Origin: Streptomyces sp. NBC_01232
GTDB taxonomy: Bacteria > Actinomycetota > Actinomycetes > Streptomycetales > Streptomycetaceae
NCBI RefSeq assembly: GCF_035989885.1
Contig: NZ_CP108518.1
Location: 6,935,001-6,999,000 of the forward strand
DNA length: 64,000 nucleotides
Direction of reading: 5' to 3'
Part shown: positions 52,992 to 60,020 of the stretch, piece by piece
Position numbering within the stretch: position 1 is the first letter of the stretch
Layout of the letters: the number at the start of each line of letters is the position of its first letter
Translations under genes and position numbers: made by a program
Notes under the pieces: generated by a model
Seen by the model: the letters and a program-made list of their open reading frames with translations, nothing else
The model's database searches: none
Told to the model about the DNA's origin: nothing

Positions 52992-54104
52992 TCACGGGAG
53001 ACGGCGTGCGCTGTGGGCGGCGTAGTCGGCGAGGGTGCTGAAGCGGACCGGCTTTGTGGTGCGCGGGGCCTCGATGACGTAGCCGTGGCCGGCGTAGATG
53101 CCGACGTGCTCGGGGACCGCCGGGGTGCCGCGGCTGAACACCAGGTCGCCGGGGCGAAGTTGGTTCAGCGGGACGGCGTTGCCTTCCTTGACCTGGGTGT
53201 ACGTGGTCCGGGTCAGGGTGATCCCGGCCTTCTTGTACGCCTGCTGGGTCAGCGAGCTGCAGTCGCAACGGCCCATCGGGTCCGGACCGTGCGGATCCAG
53301 GCACGAGCCGCCCCACTGGTAGAGGGTGCCGAGCTGGTTCATGGCCCAGGTGATGGCCGTCTTGGCGCGGGGGTCGGCGTCGGCGGGGATCGAGTACCCC
53401 TTGGGGACCGCCCCTTCGGGGATCGGTCCGGATCCGCTGCCGTCTTCGCCCGGAGCGCATGGGTCCGTCGCCGGGATGCCCGGGGTCTGGCCTTCGGTGG
53501 GCGGCCCGGAGCCCTTCAGCGTCGGGGCGATGGCCTGCTGCAGAGCGCGGGCGAGAGGCTCCCACTGGGCGTAGGCGTCGGGGAATCCGCTCAGCTGGGC
53601 GGCCTGCGCGGCCTGGGTCACCGTCATCTGCTGCCAGCCGGGAACCTTCAGCAGGCCCTGGTAGAACTTCGTGCTGGCGTAGACGGGGTCGCGCACCTGG
53701 GCGGGAGTGCCCCAACCCTGGCTGGGCCGCTGTTGGAACAAGCCCAACGAGTCGCGGTCGCCGTAGCCGAGGTTGCGCAGCCGGGATTCCTGGATGGCGG
53801 TGGCCAGGGCCACGATCTGGCCGCGCTCGGGCACTTCGAGCGTGATGCCGGTGGCGACGATGGTCCGGGCGTGGGGAATCTGCTCGGCGGGCAGGTCCAG
53901 GCCCTCGACGTGGACGTTCTGAGCGCCTGACCCGCCGAGGACGGCGGTGACCTGGCGCCGTACGGCGTCGGTGTCGACCGAGTCGGTGACGCAGGAGGTG
54001 CCCGGGCGCGAGGAGTGGCTCGCGGCTGCGGCGAGGACGGCGGTGCCAGCGAGCAGCGCGGGGGAGAGGCAGAGCACGCCGATCGCGGCGGCGATGCCTT
54101 TCAC
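52992..54104 (-). CDS. Transglycosylase-like plus NlpC/P60 cell-wall hydrolase
   Basis: 370 residues with an N-terminal secretion helix (AAIGVLCLSPALLAGTAVLAAA). The first enzymatic region has LATAIQESRLRNLGYGDRDS then LGLFQQRPSQGWGT, a lysozyme-like fold with the catalytic Glu in QES. The C-terminal NlpC/P60 domain has LYQWGG, GRCDCSSLTQQAYKKAG with the active Cys, and EHVGIYAGHGYVIEA with His. It should locally open peptidoglycan for the channel, like VirB1. First gene after the minigene leader. Confidence 0.9.
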   Translation of the reverse strand: MKGIAAAIGVLCLSPALLAGTAVLAAAASHSSRPGTSCVTDSVDTDAVRRQVTAVLGGSGAQNVHVEGLDLPAEQIPHARTIVATGITLEVPERGQIVALATAIQESRLRNLGYGDRDSLGLFQQRPSQGWGTPAQVRDPVYASTKFYQGLLKVPGWQQMTVTQAAQAAQLSGFPDAYAQWEPLARALQQAIAPTLKGSGPPTEGQTPGIPATDPCAPGEDGSGSGPIPEGAVPKGYSIPADADPRAKTAITWAMNQLGTLYQWGGSCLDPHGPDPMGRCDCSSLTQQAYKKAGITLTRTTYTQVKEGNAVPLNQLRPGDLVFSRGTPAVPEHVGIYAGHGYVIEAPRTTKPVRFSTLADYAAHSARRLP

Positions 54105-54193
54105 TCCCGGGCGGCCTCCGGCCGGCGGGCTGCGGGGATGTCACGTGGGGATGGAGAGGAAGAGGTCACGGGGAGGTCCTCGGGGTGGGCCCC

Positions 54194-54230
54194 GGCCGCA
54201 CGGTGTGAAAGGGGGGAGGGCCGTGCGGCC
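54194..54230. repeat. 10-bp inverted repeat before the first transfer gene
   Basis: GGCCGCACGG at 54194-54203 pairs perfectly with CCGTGCGGCC at 54221-54230, loop 17 bases. It lies 90 bases before the NlpC/P60 GTG and downstream of the last minigene, where an attenuator or roadblock would be expected. No T-run. Confidence 0.55.
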
Positions 54231-54303
54231 GGCGCGGTGGAGGTGGGCGAAGAGCCCCGGCTCGGGTGCGTGTTGCCTCACACACCCGGTGGGACGGGGG
54301 AGG

Positions 54304-54318
54304 TTACGGGCGGAACAT
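54304..54318 (-). CDS. Minigene MFRP copy 1
   Basis: ATGTTCCGCCCGTAA (Met-Phe-Arg-Pro-stop) with AGGAGG at 54331-54326, seven bases before the ATG. It is the copy closest to the transfer genes. The identical 15 bases recur in copies 2 and 3. Confidence 0.6.
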   Translation of the reverse strand: MFRP

Positions 54319-54390
54319 GGGTGTGCCTCCTGGGACGTTCAAGGAGTGCCCGCAGCGGCGGGCTGGTGAAGAGCGGGACGGCGGGGCGTC

Positions 54391-54405
54391 TTACGGGCGG
54401 AACAT
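54391..54405 (-). CDS. Minigene MFRP copy 2
   Basis: ATGTTCCGCCCGTAA, with AGGAG at 54417-54413, seven bases before the ATG. The flanks differ from those of copies 1 and 3. Confidence 0.6.
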   Translation of the reverse strand: MFRP

Positions 54406-54497
54406 CAGCGAACTCCTGGAGGGGTGCCGGGGCGGGAAACCGGGATCGAACTGGGGTGCCAGGTGAGCGTTGCCTCGCCCACCAGGGCGGAAGGGGA

Positions 54498-54512
54498 TTA
54501 CGGGCGGAACAT
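54498..54512 (-). CDS. Minigene MFRP copy 3
   Basis: ATGTTCCGCCCGTAA, with AGGAGG at 54526-54521, eight bases before the ATG. Confidence 0.6.
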   Translation of the reverse strand: MFRP

Positions 54513-54559
54513 GAGCGGCACCTCCTCGGCCGGCGCAGTTGCGGGGAACACGGGCGAGG

Positions 54560-54577
54560 TCAGCAGGGGCGGGACAT
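54560..54577 (-). CDS. Minigene variant MSRPC copy 4
   Basis: ATGTCCCGCCCCTGCTGA gives Met-Ser-Arg-Pro-Cys-stop, with AGGGAGG at 54590-54584, six bases before the ATG. The stop has moved one codon on. A later GTG (54551) opens a frame that runs into copy 3, probably by chance. Confidence 0.5.
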   Translation of the reverse strand: MSRPC

Positions 54578-54656
54578 GGGCGGCCTCCCTGTCAGGGTCT
54601 GGAGCGGGCGAGCGGGCTGGGAACGGCGAGGCAGCGGGCGATGGCTGCGTGCGGGG

Positions 54657-54671
54657 TCACGGACGGAACAC
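54657..54671 (-). CDS. Minigene MFRP copy 5
   Basis: GTGTTCCGTCCGTGA again encodes Met-Phe-Arg-Pro-stop, with AGGAGG at 54682-54677, five bases before the GTG. Relative to copies 1-3, the start, Arg codon and stop codon all changed without changing the peptide. It is the first unit after the putative promoter. Confidence 0.6.
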   Translation of the reverse strand: MFRP

Positions 54672-54753
54672 AGGGGCCTCCTGCGGGAGAGGGAGAAGCG
54701 GGGGAGGGTCGCCATCAGCGGTGTCCGCCGGGCAGTGACAAGACAGTAAGCCC

Positions 54754-54780
54754 GAATCCCCGGTCACCGAAATCACGGGC
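54754..54780 (-). promoter_or_regulatory. Diverged fourth palindrome at the head of the transfer operon
   Basis: On the minus strand it reads GCCCGTGATTTCGG then TGACCGGGGATTC, matching 20 of 27 positions of the palindrome in the promoter blocks (TTTCGG and ACCGGGGATTC are exact). A TACTGT at 54748-54743, just downstream, could be a -10 element. It lies about 80 bases upstream of minigene copy 5. Confidence 0.5.
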
Positions 54781-54946
54781 CGATTCCGCACAATTTCCGG
54801 GGTTCTTGGTCGGCGATGCGTCTCAACCGGGAATCGTCACCTACAGTTTGGGACCTCCCCGCGCCGCCTGCCCGCATGTCTTGCGATGGCCGCCGCACGG
54901 TCTGGAGCCTTCCCGTCTGCATCCCTCACCGAATTGGGGTTCCCCT

Positions 54947-55702
54947 TTGTCATTTTCCCTTCACCAGGGCGACGCGCTCAGCGTGCTCGCGACTCTGCCC
55001 GACGGCTGCGCCGATTCCGTCATCACCGACCCGCCGTACAACAGCGGCGGCCGAACTGCCAAGGAGCGCACGAGCCGCTCTGCCCGCCAGAAGTACGTCT
55101 CCGCGGACGCCCAGCATGCGCTGCCGGACTTTGTCGGCGAGAACATGGACCAGCGCTCGTACACGCTCTGGCTGACCCAGATCATGACCGAGGCCCACCG
55201 GGCCACCAAGGTCGGGGGTACGGCGCTGCTGTTCACCGACTGGCGGCAGCTGCCGGCGACCACGGACGCGCTCCAGGCCGCTGGCTGGCTGTGGCTGGGT
55301 GTCCTGACCTGGCACAAGCCGCAGGCCAGGCCGCAGAAGGGTAAGTTCCGGCAGGACTGCGAGTTCATCGTCTGGGGCGCGAAGGGCAAGATCGACGCCG
55401 CCGCGAACCCGGTCTACCTGCCCGGCTTGTACAGCGCCTCGCAGCCCTCGGGCAAGGCTCGTCGGCACATCACGCAGAAGCCGGTCGAGGTAATGCGGGA
55501 GCTGGTGAAGATCGCCCCTCTCGGCGGCACCGTGCTCGACTTCTGTGCCGGATCGGGCAGCACCGGGGTCGCCGCGCTGCTGGAGGGTCGCGACTTCATC
55601 GGCATCGAGAAGACGAAGGAGTACGCGGCTGTTGCCTCCGAGCGCCTCACCGAGACGGTCCGGCAGGTGTATTCCCAGGGCGATTTCGACCTGACCTCCT
55701 GA
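54947..55702 (+). CDS. Beta-class DNA amino-methyltransferase (N4-C or N6-A)
   Basis: About 251 residues from TTG 54947 (MSFSLHQGDALSV). Motif IV DPPY is at residues 28-31, before motif I LDFCAGSGSTG near 198, the beta-class order. HITQKPVEVMRELVKIA precedes motif I and FIGIEKTKEYAAVASERL follows. Start codons further upstream would include a low-complexity leader. No restriction enzyme is adjacent, so it is probably an orphan methylase protecting the element or marking its DNA. It is transcribed away from the transfer operon. Confidence 0.9.
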   Translation: MSFSLHQGDALSVLATLPDGCADSVITDPPYNSGGRTAKERTSRSARQKYVSADAQHALPDFVGENMDQRSYTLWLTQIMTEAHRATKVGGTALLFTDWRQLPATTDALQAAGWLWLGVLTWHKPQARPQKGKFRQDCEFIVWGAKGKIDAAANPVYLPGLYSASQPSGKARRHITQKPVEVMRELVKIAPLGGTVLDFCAGSGSTGVAALLEGRDFIGIEKTKEYAAVASERLTETVRQVYSQGDFDLTS

Positions 55703-55735
55703 CCGGGCTGTACCACAGCCCGATCCCGTGGCAGG

Positions 55736-55786
55736 CGGAATATAGCGGCAGATCCCCGGTTTCCGAAACCGGGGATTCTCCGGACC
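55736..55786 (+). promoter_or_regulatory. Palindromic promoter block 2
   Basis: GCGGAATATAGCGGCAG is followed by the 25-bp palindrome (55752-55776) and TTCTCCGGACC. It is close to blocks 1 and 3, with changes in the spacer and the central base pair reversed. It stands 49 bases before the GTG of the DUF4913 gene. Confidence 0.7.
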
Positions 55787-55834
55787 ATCAGGGCCATCGA
55801 ATTCACGGCCCTGGCTGCAAGGAGAACCCCTTTC

Positions 55835-56500
55835 GTGTCCGAATCTGCCGAGCCCCGCCATGGCGGGGAAATAGAGCCGGTCCGTCTGCCGGACGCTGAC
55901 CTCGAATCGATCGAGGCGTCCGTCCGCAAGCTGCTCGACCAGTCGGCAGAGCAGGCCCGCATGATCGACACACTGGCCTCCGCGCCGCCTGCGGACCCGA
56001 TGGCCGCGAGCATGCCCTTCGCCGGGTTCCCCGGCATGCCGTCGTTCACCGCCCCCACCCCGCCGCCGGACCCCAAGCCGATCTTGGAGCTGGAAGGCGA
56101 GGAGTACGAGGACGAAATCGCTGCGCTGACCGACTGGGTGGACGACCACCTCATGGACGTCTACGGCGCCGAGATCACCACCGCGGCACCATGGTGCGAG
56201 CAGTGGCAGGAGCACCTCGACGTCGTCGCGTGGCTGCACGCACTGTGGATGGCCTACCACCAGCACAAGGACGCCGAGGCCGGCCCCAGTGGCATGTTCG
56301 TGTGGCACCGGGACTTCCTCACCCACTGCATGGCCTACGTCCGCGCCCCCGGCGGCCCCCTGAGCGCCTGCCAGACCGACCCGGACCGTGCCGAGCACCG
56401 CCTGCTGCGCGGGCCGGGCCCCTCCACACGGTCCGCCGCCCGCGAGTCGGAGGCCCAGACGACCGGCGGCGCCCCGGCCTCGGACGGGGCCGGGTTGTGA
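55835..56500 (+). CDS. DUF4913 domain protein
   Basis: 221 residues from GTG 55835, with AAGGAG upstream. The acidic N-terminal half (ESIEASVRKLLDQSAEQARM) is helical. The C-terminal domain has LTDWVDDHLMDVYGAEI, APWCEQWQEHLDVVAWLHAL, WMAYHQHKD and WHRDFLTHCMAYV, the DUF4913 pattern seen in actinobacterial plasmids. Function unknown. Its TGA overlaps the next GTG (GTGA), and promoter block 2 is directly upstream. Confidence 0.8.
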   Translation: MSESAEPRHGGEIEPVRLPDADLESIEASVRKLLDQSAEQARMIDTLASAPPADPMAASMPFAGFPGMPSFTAPTPPPDPKPILELEGEEYEDEIAALTDWVDDHLMDVYGAEITTAAPWCEQWQEHLDVVAWLHALWMAYHQHKDAEAGPSGMFVWHRDFLTHCMAYVRAPGGPLSACQTDPDRAEHRLLRGPGPSTRSAARESEAQTTGGAPASDGAGL

Positions 56501-57000
56501 CGCACCCACCGCAGCCTCCGCCGGCGTTCGGCCTCTCCTTTCACCCCGAGGCCCTCAATGACCTGCTCGCCGCTCCGGGTGACATGCGCGACCTTGGGCT
56601 CGCCCTCATCCAGGACGTCGTGCGCGCCCAGGTGAGAGGGCCCGAACTCACCGCCGAGCTGACCGGCTACCGCAAGCTCTACCTCGGCTCCCGGGTGCAG
56701 TACCGCATCGTCTACGACTACCGCCCGGCCCCGCCCGGCTCCAGCCACCGCACCAACGTCCACATCGTCGCCGTACGCCCCCGCGCCAAGCACGACATCT
56801 ACGACACCGTCCGGGCCCGCGTCGGCCGCCCCCGCCCCGCAGCCGGGCCCCGCGCGTACGCGGCTCGTTCTCTCTCGCCACAAGTCCGGCCGCGCCCTGC
56901 CTTCACAGCGGCGCCTCCAGCCGCGGCGTTCCCGGTCCCCGGACTCCCCGCACCCGCCCGCATCGCCACCACGAATTCCCCGAAGGGTCCTTCGCGATGA
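56497..57000 (+). CDS. RelE/ParE-like protein
   Basis: 167 residues. FGLSFHPEALNDLLAAPGD at the N-terminus and LTGYRKLYLGSRVQYRIVYD then RTNVHIVAVRPRAKHDIYDT follow the RelE/ParE toxin fold. The last 60 residues are Pro/Ala-rich. No small antitoxin gene is next to it; the partner could be the DUF4913 protein, with which it overlaps (GTGA). It could also have lost toxicity and serve another role. Confidence 0.65.
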   Translation: MTHPPQPPPAFGLSFHPEALNDLLAAPGDMRDLGLALIQDVVRAQVRGPELTAELTGYRKLYLGSRVQYRIVYDYRPAPPGSSHRTNVHIVAVRPRAKHDIYDTVRARVGRPRPAAGPRAYAARSLSPQVRPRPAFTAAPPAAAFPVPGLPAPARIATTNSPKGPSR

Positions 57001-57635
57001 CCAACCTCACCGCCCAGTCCTCCTCCCTGCTCCAGGCCCTGATGACGGCCCTCCTCGAGCCCCGGCCGGCTCCGCACCCGCGCCACCAGGCCCTGCTGGA
57101 TGCTCGCGAGCGTCAGCTGGAAGTGGAGGCGGAACTGAGCGCCTGGGCCAGCCGACCCCAGCCCACGAGCGAAGCCGCCCAGGATAAGGAACTCGACGAC
57201 CTGAGCAATCTGCTGGTCGAGCACGCCAAGGCGGGCCGACAGGTCTCGTACCTCCTTGGCGCCGACACCTGCTGCTCGCCGTGCGCCGACTCCGAGCAGC
57301 CGCCGACCGTCCTGAGCCGCACCGCCGACAATGCGGTCTCCGCCTTCGCCGCCCCGTGCATCCTGGCCGCCTGCCTGGACGCCTTCGCCTTCCACGGCAG
57401 CCCGGACGCACTGTCCTCCGTCGACCTCGTCGCGGAGCTGCGTACCCTGCCCGGCTTCGCCGAGGGCCGCTGGCCGTACGCCGAACTCACCCAGACCCGC
57501 CTGGCCACCCTGCTGCGCCCGTACGAGGTGGCCAGCCGCGACATCACCCTCGGCGACGGCCGGCGCCGCAAGTCCTACCGCCGCTCGGCCCTTCTGGCCG
57601 CCATCCCGGCCGACTGTGACTGCCGTCCGTCGTGA
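56997..57635 (+). CDS. Hypothetical protein with DUF3631-like C-terminus
   Basis: 212 residues from ATG 56997, overlapping the preceding stop (ATGA). A Cys cluster DTCCSPCAD lies in the middle. The C-terminal part, LRTLPGFAEGRWPYAELTQT and LLRPYEVASRDITLGDGRRR, KSYRRSALLAAIP, resembles the end of DUF3631 replication-linked proteins. The first 70 residues are helical. It ends in a GTGA overlap. Function uncertain. Confidence 0.65.
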   Translation: MTNLTAQSSSLLQALMTALLEPRPAPHPRHQALLDARERQLEVEAELSAWASRPQPTSEAAQDKELDDLSNLLVEHAKAGRQVSYLLGADTCCSPCADSEQPPTVLSRTADNAVSAFAAPCILAACLDAFAFHGSPDALSSVDLVAELRTLPGFAEGRWPYAELTQTRLATLLRPYEVASRDITLGDGRRRKSYRRSALLAAIPADCDCRPS

Positions 57636-58306
57636 GCGCCTGCGAATCCCCGGCAACCGCCCTGGACGCCGCCATTGAGCAAGTCGTCGGCGACCTGACC
57701 GTTCTGCATCACGACCATCTCCGCGGGCTGCTCCTGGCGGAGCGGGCCGCGCTCGCTGCCGTACACCGGGAACTGGTGAATGCCGAGGGCGCGGTCGCGT
57801 ACCACCGCAACGTACTGAAGCGCCTGTCCTCCGGCAGCTACCCCGTGGATACCCCGCTCCTGGACCGCCTGCGCCGGACTGTGCACGACCTGGCCCAGGC
57901 CACGGCCGCCCGCGACCGGCTGCAGGAGGGTGTCGCTGCCGCCTTGGAGGCGGTCAAGGCCGCCGCCCCTGCCCTCGTCCCCGCTGACGACGAGCTGACG
58001 GCGCACGACTTCGCGGCGCTCCTCTCGCTCGCCGGCGGCGGCACGATGCGCGAACACCTCCTCACCCACCGGGTCTCGGTCCGAACAGTCCAGGGCCGTC
58101 TCATCGACCTTCCGGCATTCCAGCGCCTGGAATCCCACGGACTCGTCACCCGGGACACGTCCCGGGCGCTAACCGTCGGCCAGCCGGTCGCCTTGACCGA
58201 CACCGGCCGGACCGCGCTGCTCGGCACCCGCCGTCCACCGGCCATGGCCACGCCTTTGCCTGCCCGCCCGGCCGGGGCCTGGCCGGCACAAGCCCGACAG
58301 CACTGA
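57632..58306 (+). CDS. Hypothetical coiled-coil protein
   Basis: 224 residues from GTG 57632, overlapping the previous stop. The first 130 residues are heptad-rich (LLLAERAALAAVHRELVNAE, LLDRLRRTVHDLAQATAARD, RLQEGVAAALEAVKAA). The C-terminal part, LTHRVSVRTVQGRLIDLPAF and LESHGLVTRDTSRALTVG, looks like a winged-helix or beta unit. No known family. Possibly DNA-associated. Confidence 0.62.
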   Translation: MSACESPATALDAAIEQVVGDLTVLHHDHLRGLLLAERAALAAVHRELVNAEGAVAYHRNVLKRLSSGSYPVDTPLLDRLRRTVHDLAQATAARDRLQEGVAAALEAVKAAAPALVPADDELTAHDFAALLSLAGGGTMREHLLTHRVSVRTVQGRLIDLPAFQRLESHGLVTRDTSRALTVGQPVALTDTGRTALLGTRRPPAMATPLPARPAGAWPAQARQH

Positions 58307-58363
58307 CCCAAGGTGCCCCGGGGTTCGTCCCCCTCCGCCCCTGAAGAAGGAAGCCCGCCACAC

Positions 58364-59071
58364 GTGCCTCTTCACCAACCCGACTACGAACTGGACGGCT
58401 TCGAGCCCGCCGATGACGGCCATCAGCAGCACTACGAAGATCTCGACATCTCTTCCTTCAAGGTGCTCGGCGAGTACCGCACGTACACCGACGCCTACTT
58501 CGTCCTCCTCGACGAGGGAGCCACGTACGTCATTCCGGGAAGCCCGCAGCTCCGAGCCGTTCACGTTTCCCGTGACCTGCGCGCCCGCACCTTCGAGGTC
58601 GACTCCAAGGAACTCCCGCTGTACGCGATGGCCCAGTCGTACCTGATAGCCCGAGGCTGTCCCTCCGACGCGCTCGACGCACCGGAGGGCGTGCACGACC
58701 CCGCAGACGACCGCACCAGGGCCCTGGAGGCGCGCGTCCGCGGAGATGGTGACCACTTCGCCCTGCTGGCCAGCTACACCGACGACATGCGCGACCCCGT
58801 ACAGACGGTCGTGATGCTGCGCTCCCTTGACCCCCAGGCGGCGCCGGAATTCCGGATCCTGCTGGAGCAGTTCGACTGGGACTCCAACAGCCACACCCTG
58901 CGGGAAGGCGGGTTCGAGACCTACGCCGCAGCGGTCGATTGGTGGGAGGCATGGTCGGACGAGGAGGCCCCGGCGCTACCGCCGCCGGCTCCGACTGCAC
59001 GCCGCAGCCCGGCCCAGACCGCGCCGGCGACACCCTTGCCGCCGGTCTCCCGTCGGTCTCAAGGACGCTGA
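58364..59071 (+). CDS. Hypothetical protein
   Basis: 235 residues from GTG 58364 (MPLHQPDYELDGFEPADD), with AAGGAAG upstream; an ATG-less frame to 58313 is less likely. LGEYRTYTDAYFVLLDEG, LRAVHVSRDLRARTFEVDS, VQTVVMLRSLDPQ and ETYAAAVDWWEAWSDEE are readable; the protein is acidic. It ends 35 bases before promoter block 3. Unknown family. Confidence 0.65.
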   Translation: MPLHQPDYELDGFEPADDGHQQHYEDLDISSFKVLGEYRTYTDAYFVLLDEGATYVIPGSPQLRAVHVSRDLRARTFEVDSKELPLYAMAQSYLIARGCPSDALDAPEGVHDPADDRTRALEARVRGDGDHFALLASYTDDMRDPVQTVVMLRSLDPQAAPEFRILLEQFDWDSNSHTLREGGFETYAAAVDWWEAWSDEEAPALPPPAPTARRSPAQTAPATPLPPVSRRSQGR

Positions 59072-59106
59072 ACACGGCTTTCGCCGAGCCCGTTTCGGCG
59101 GACCGG

Positions 59107-59167
59107 CGGCGCGCAATATAGCCGCCGATCCCCGGTTTCGGAAACCGGGGATTCTCCGGACCCTTTG
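59107..59167 (+). promoter_or_regulatory. Palindromic promoter block 3
   Basis: Identical over 61 bases to block 1 (which lies on the other strand): AATATA at 59115-59120, palindrome 59128-59152, then TTCTCCGGACCCTTTG. It stands 65 bases before the SH3-domain gene. Exact identity of two non-coding blocks 17 kb apart points to recent duplication or strong constraint. Confidence 0.7.
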
Positions 59168-59232
59168 CAACACCACCGCCCCACTGAGGGCGGTCACTTC
59201 CTGTTGTTCTGCCTGGTCTGGAGCCATCCGCT

Positions 59233-59538
59233 GTGTGCCACACACCCGCGTCCATCACCGCCACCGTCCTGAGCGGCACCCCATCCCGTTGCGCCGCCTC
59301 CGCGGTAGTCAGCTCCGTCACGCCCCTTTCGGCTCGGCGGGCCGAGCCGGTGCTCGCCGTCGCCGTCCGTGCCCGTGCCGACGGTGACTCCACGGCCGTC
59401 GGTGTGCTGCGGCGCGGGGAGCCGTTCACGGCTTCGGTCACCGACGGCGCCTGGCTGCACGTCACCACTGCCTCGGGCATCACCGGCTGGGTTGACGACG
59501 GTGACCTCCGTCGCGACGGCTGCCGTCGCCCGAACTGA
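59233..59538 (+). CDS. SH3b-domain small protein
   Basis: 101 residues from GTG 59233. The C-terminal 60 residues, LAVAVRARADGDSTAVGVLR then RGEPFTASVTDGAWLHVTTA and GITGWVDDGDL, form a bacterial SH3 domain. The first 40 residues are Ser/Thr/Ala-rich and could be a poor secretion signal. SH3b domains bind peptidoglycan peptides or proteins. First gene behind promoter block 3. Confidence 0.68.
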   Translation: MCHTPASITATVLSGTPSRCAASAVVSSVTPLSARRAEPVLAVAVRARADGDSTAVGVLRRGEPFTASVTDGAWLHVTTASGITGWVDDGDLRRDGCRRPN

Positions 59539-59576
59539 CCCACCCGTACGTTCCCCTCTTCCAGGAGCCACCTTTC

Positions 59577-60020
59577 GTGTCCGACATCCCCGACGTCTTC
59601 GACGGCGACGTGCTCGGCTTGTTCGCCGAGCGGATCGAGGCCCAGTTCAGCCTGGGTCTGCCCGAACTGGCCCAGGCCGTCCAGGCCGCTCCGCACGCCT
59701 ACCCCAGTGCCACCCAGGTGGTCCGCTGGTACGCGCTGCTCACCGAGGCGCAGCAGGGAGTGGAGACGGCCGAGGACGCTCTGGTCTCCGCGCTGGAGAC
59801 GGCGCCGGGGGACGTGCTGGACGACCCGGTGATGGAGTTGGCCCACCGTGTGAACTACGCGGTTGCCGCTCGTGACGGTCGGGCGCAGGTCCTCCGGTTC
59901 CTCTTGGAGTCCCCCGTCGAGCAGGCCCGCATCCAGCGGCGCTTCGGACCCCGGGTGACAACGACCTTGCCCACTGCCGTCCCGGCACAGCCCGCGCGGA
60001 TCAGGGGCGGTGCCCGATGA
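59577..60020 (+). CDS. Hypothetical helical protein (paralogue group 1)
   Basis: 147 residues from GTG 59577; CCAGGAGCC lies upstream. LPELAQAVQAAPHAYPSATQ, LLTEAQQGVETAEDALVSAL and LAHRVNYAVAARDGRAQVLR suggest a helical bundle. The last segment parallels LAHAVTVRDSHAQVLGDVLN of the gene at 60461. It ends in an ATGA overlap. Confidence 0.65.
   Translation: MSDIPDVFDGDVLGLFAERIEAQFSLGLPELAQAVQAAPHAYPSATQVVRWYALLTEAQQGVETAEDALVSALETAPGDVLDDPVMELAHRVNYAVAARDGRAQVLRFLLESPVEQARIQRRFGPRVTTTLPTAVPAQPARIRGGAR

Larger units (their letters stand above)
54105..54946. other. 842-base leader/divergent promoter region of the transfer operon
   Basis: No conventional gene is seen. It contains five ribosome-site-plus-minigene units on the minus strand, an inverted repeat at 54194-54230, and a diverged palindrome at 54754-54780. 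The methylase promoter should lie at its right end, on the plus strand. The plus-strand reading frames across it are low-complexity and not convincing. Confidence 0.7.

Noticed and set aside
54549..54551. A sixth minigene starting at GTG 54551
   Set aside because: TTC follows the start but there is no stop after four codons and no good ribosome site; the frame runs into copy 3.
42401..59152. Palindromic blocks considered as CRISPR repeats or insertion-sequence ends
   Set aside because: Only three or four copies far apart, single rather than arrayed, no target duplications or transposase; promoter position fits better.
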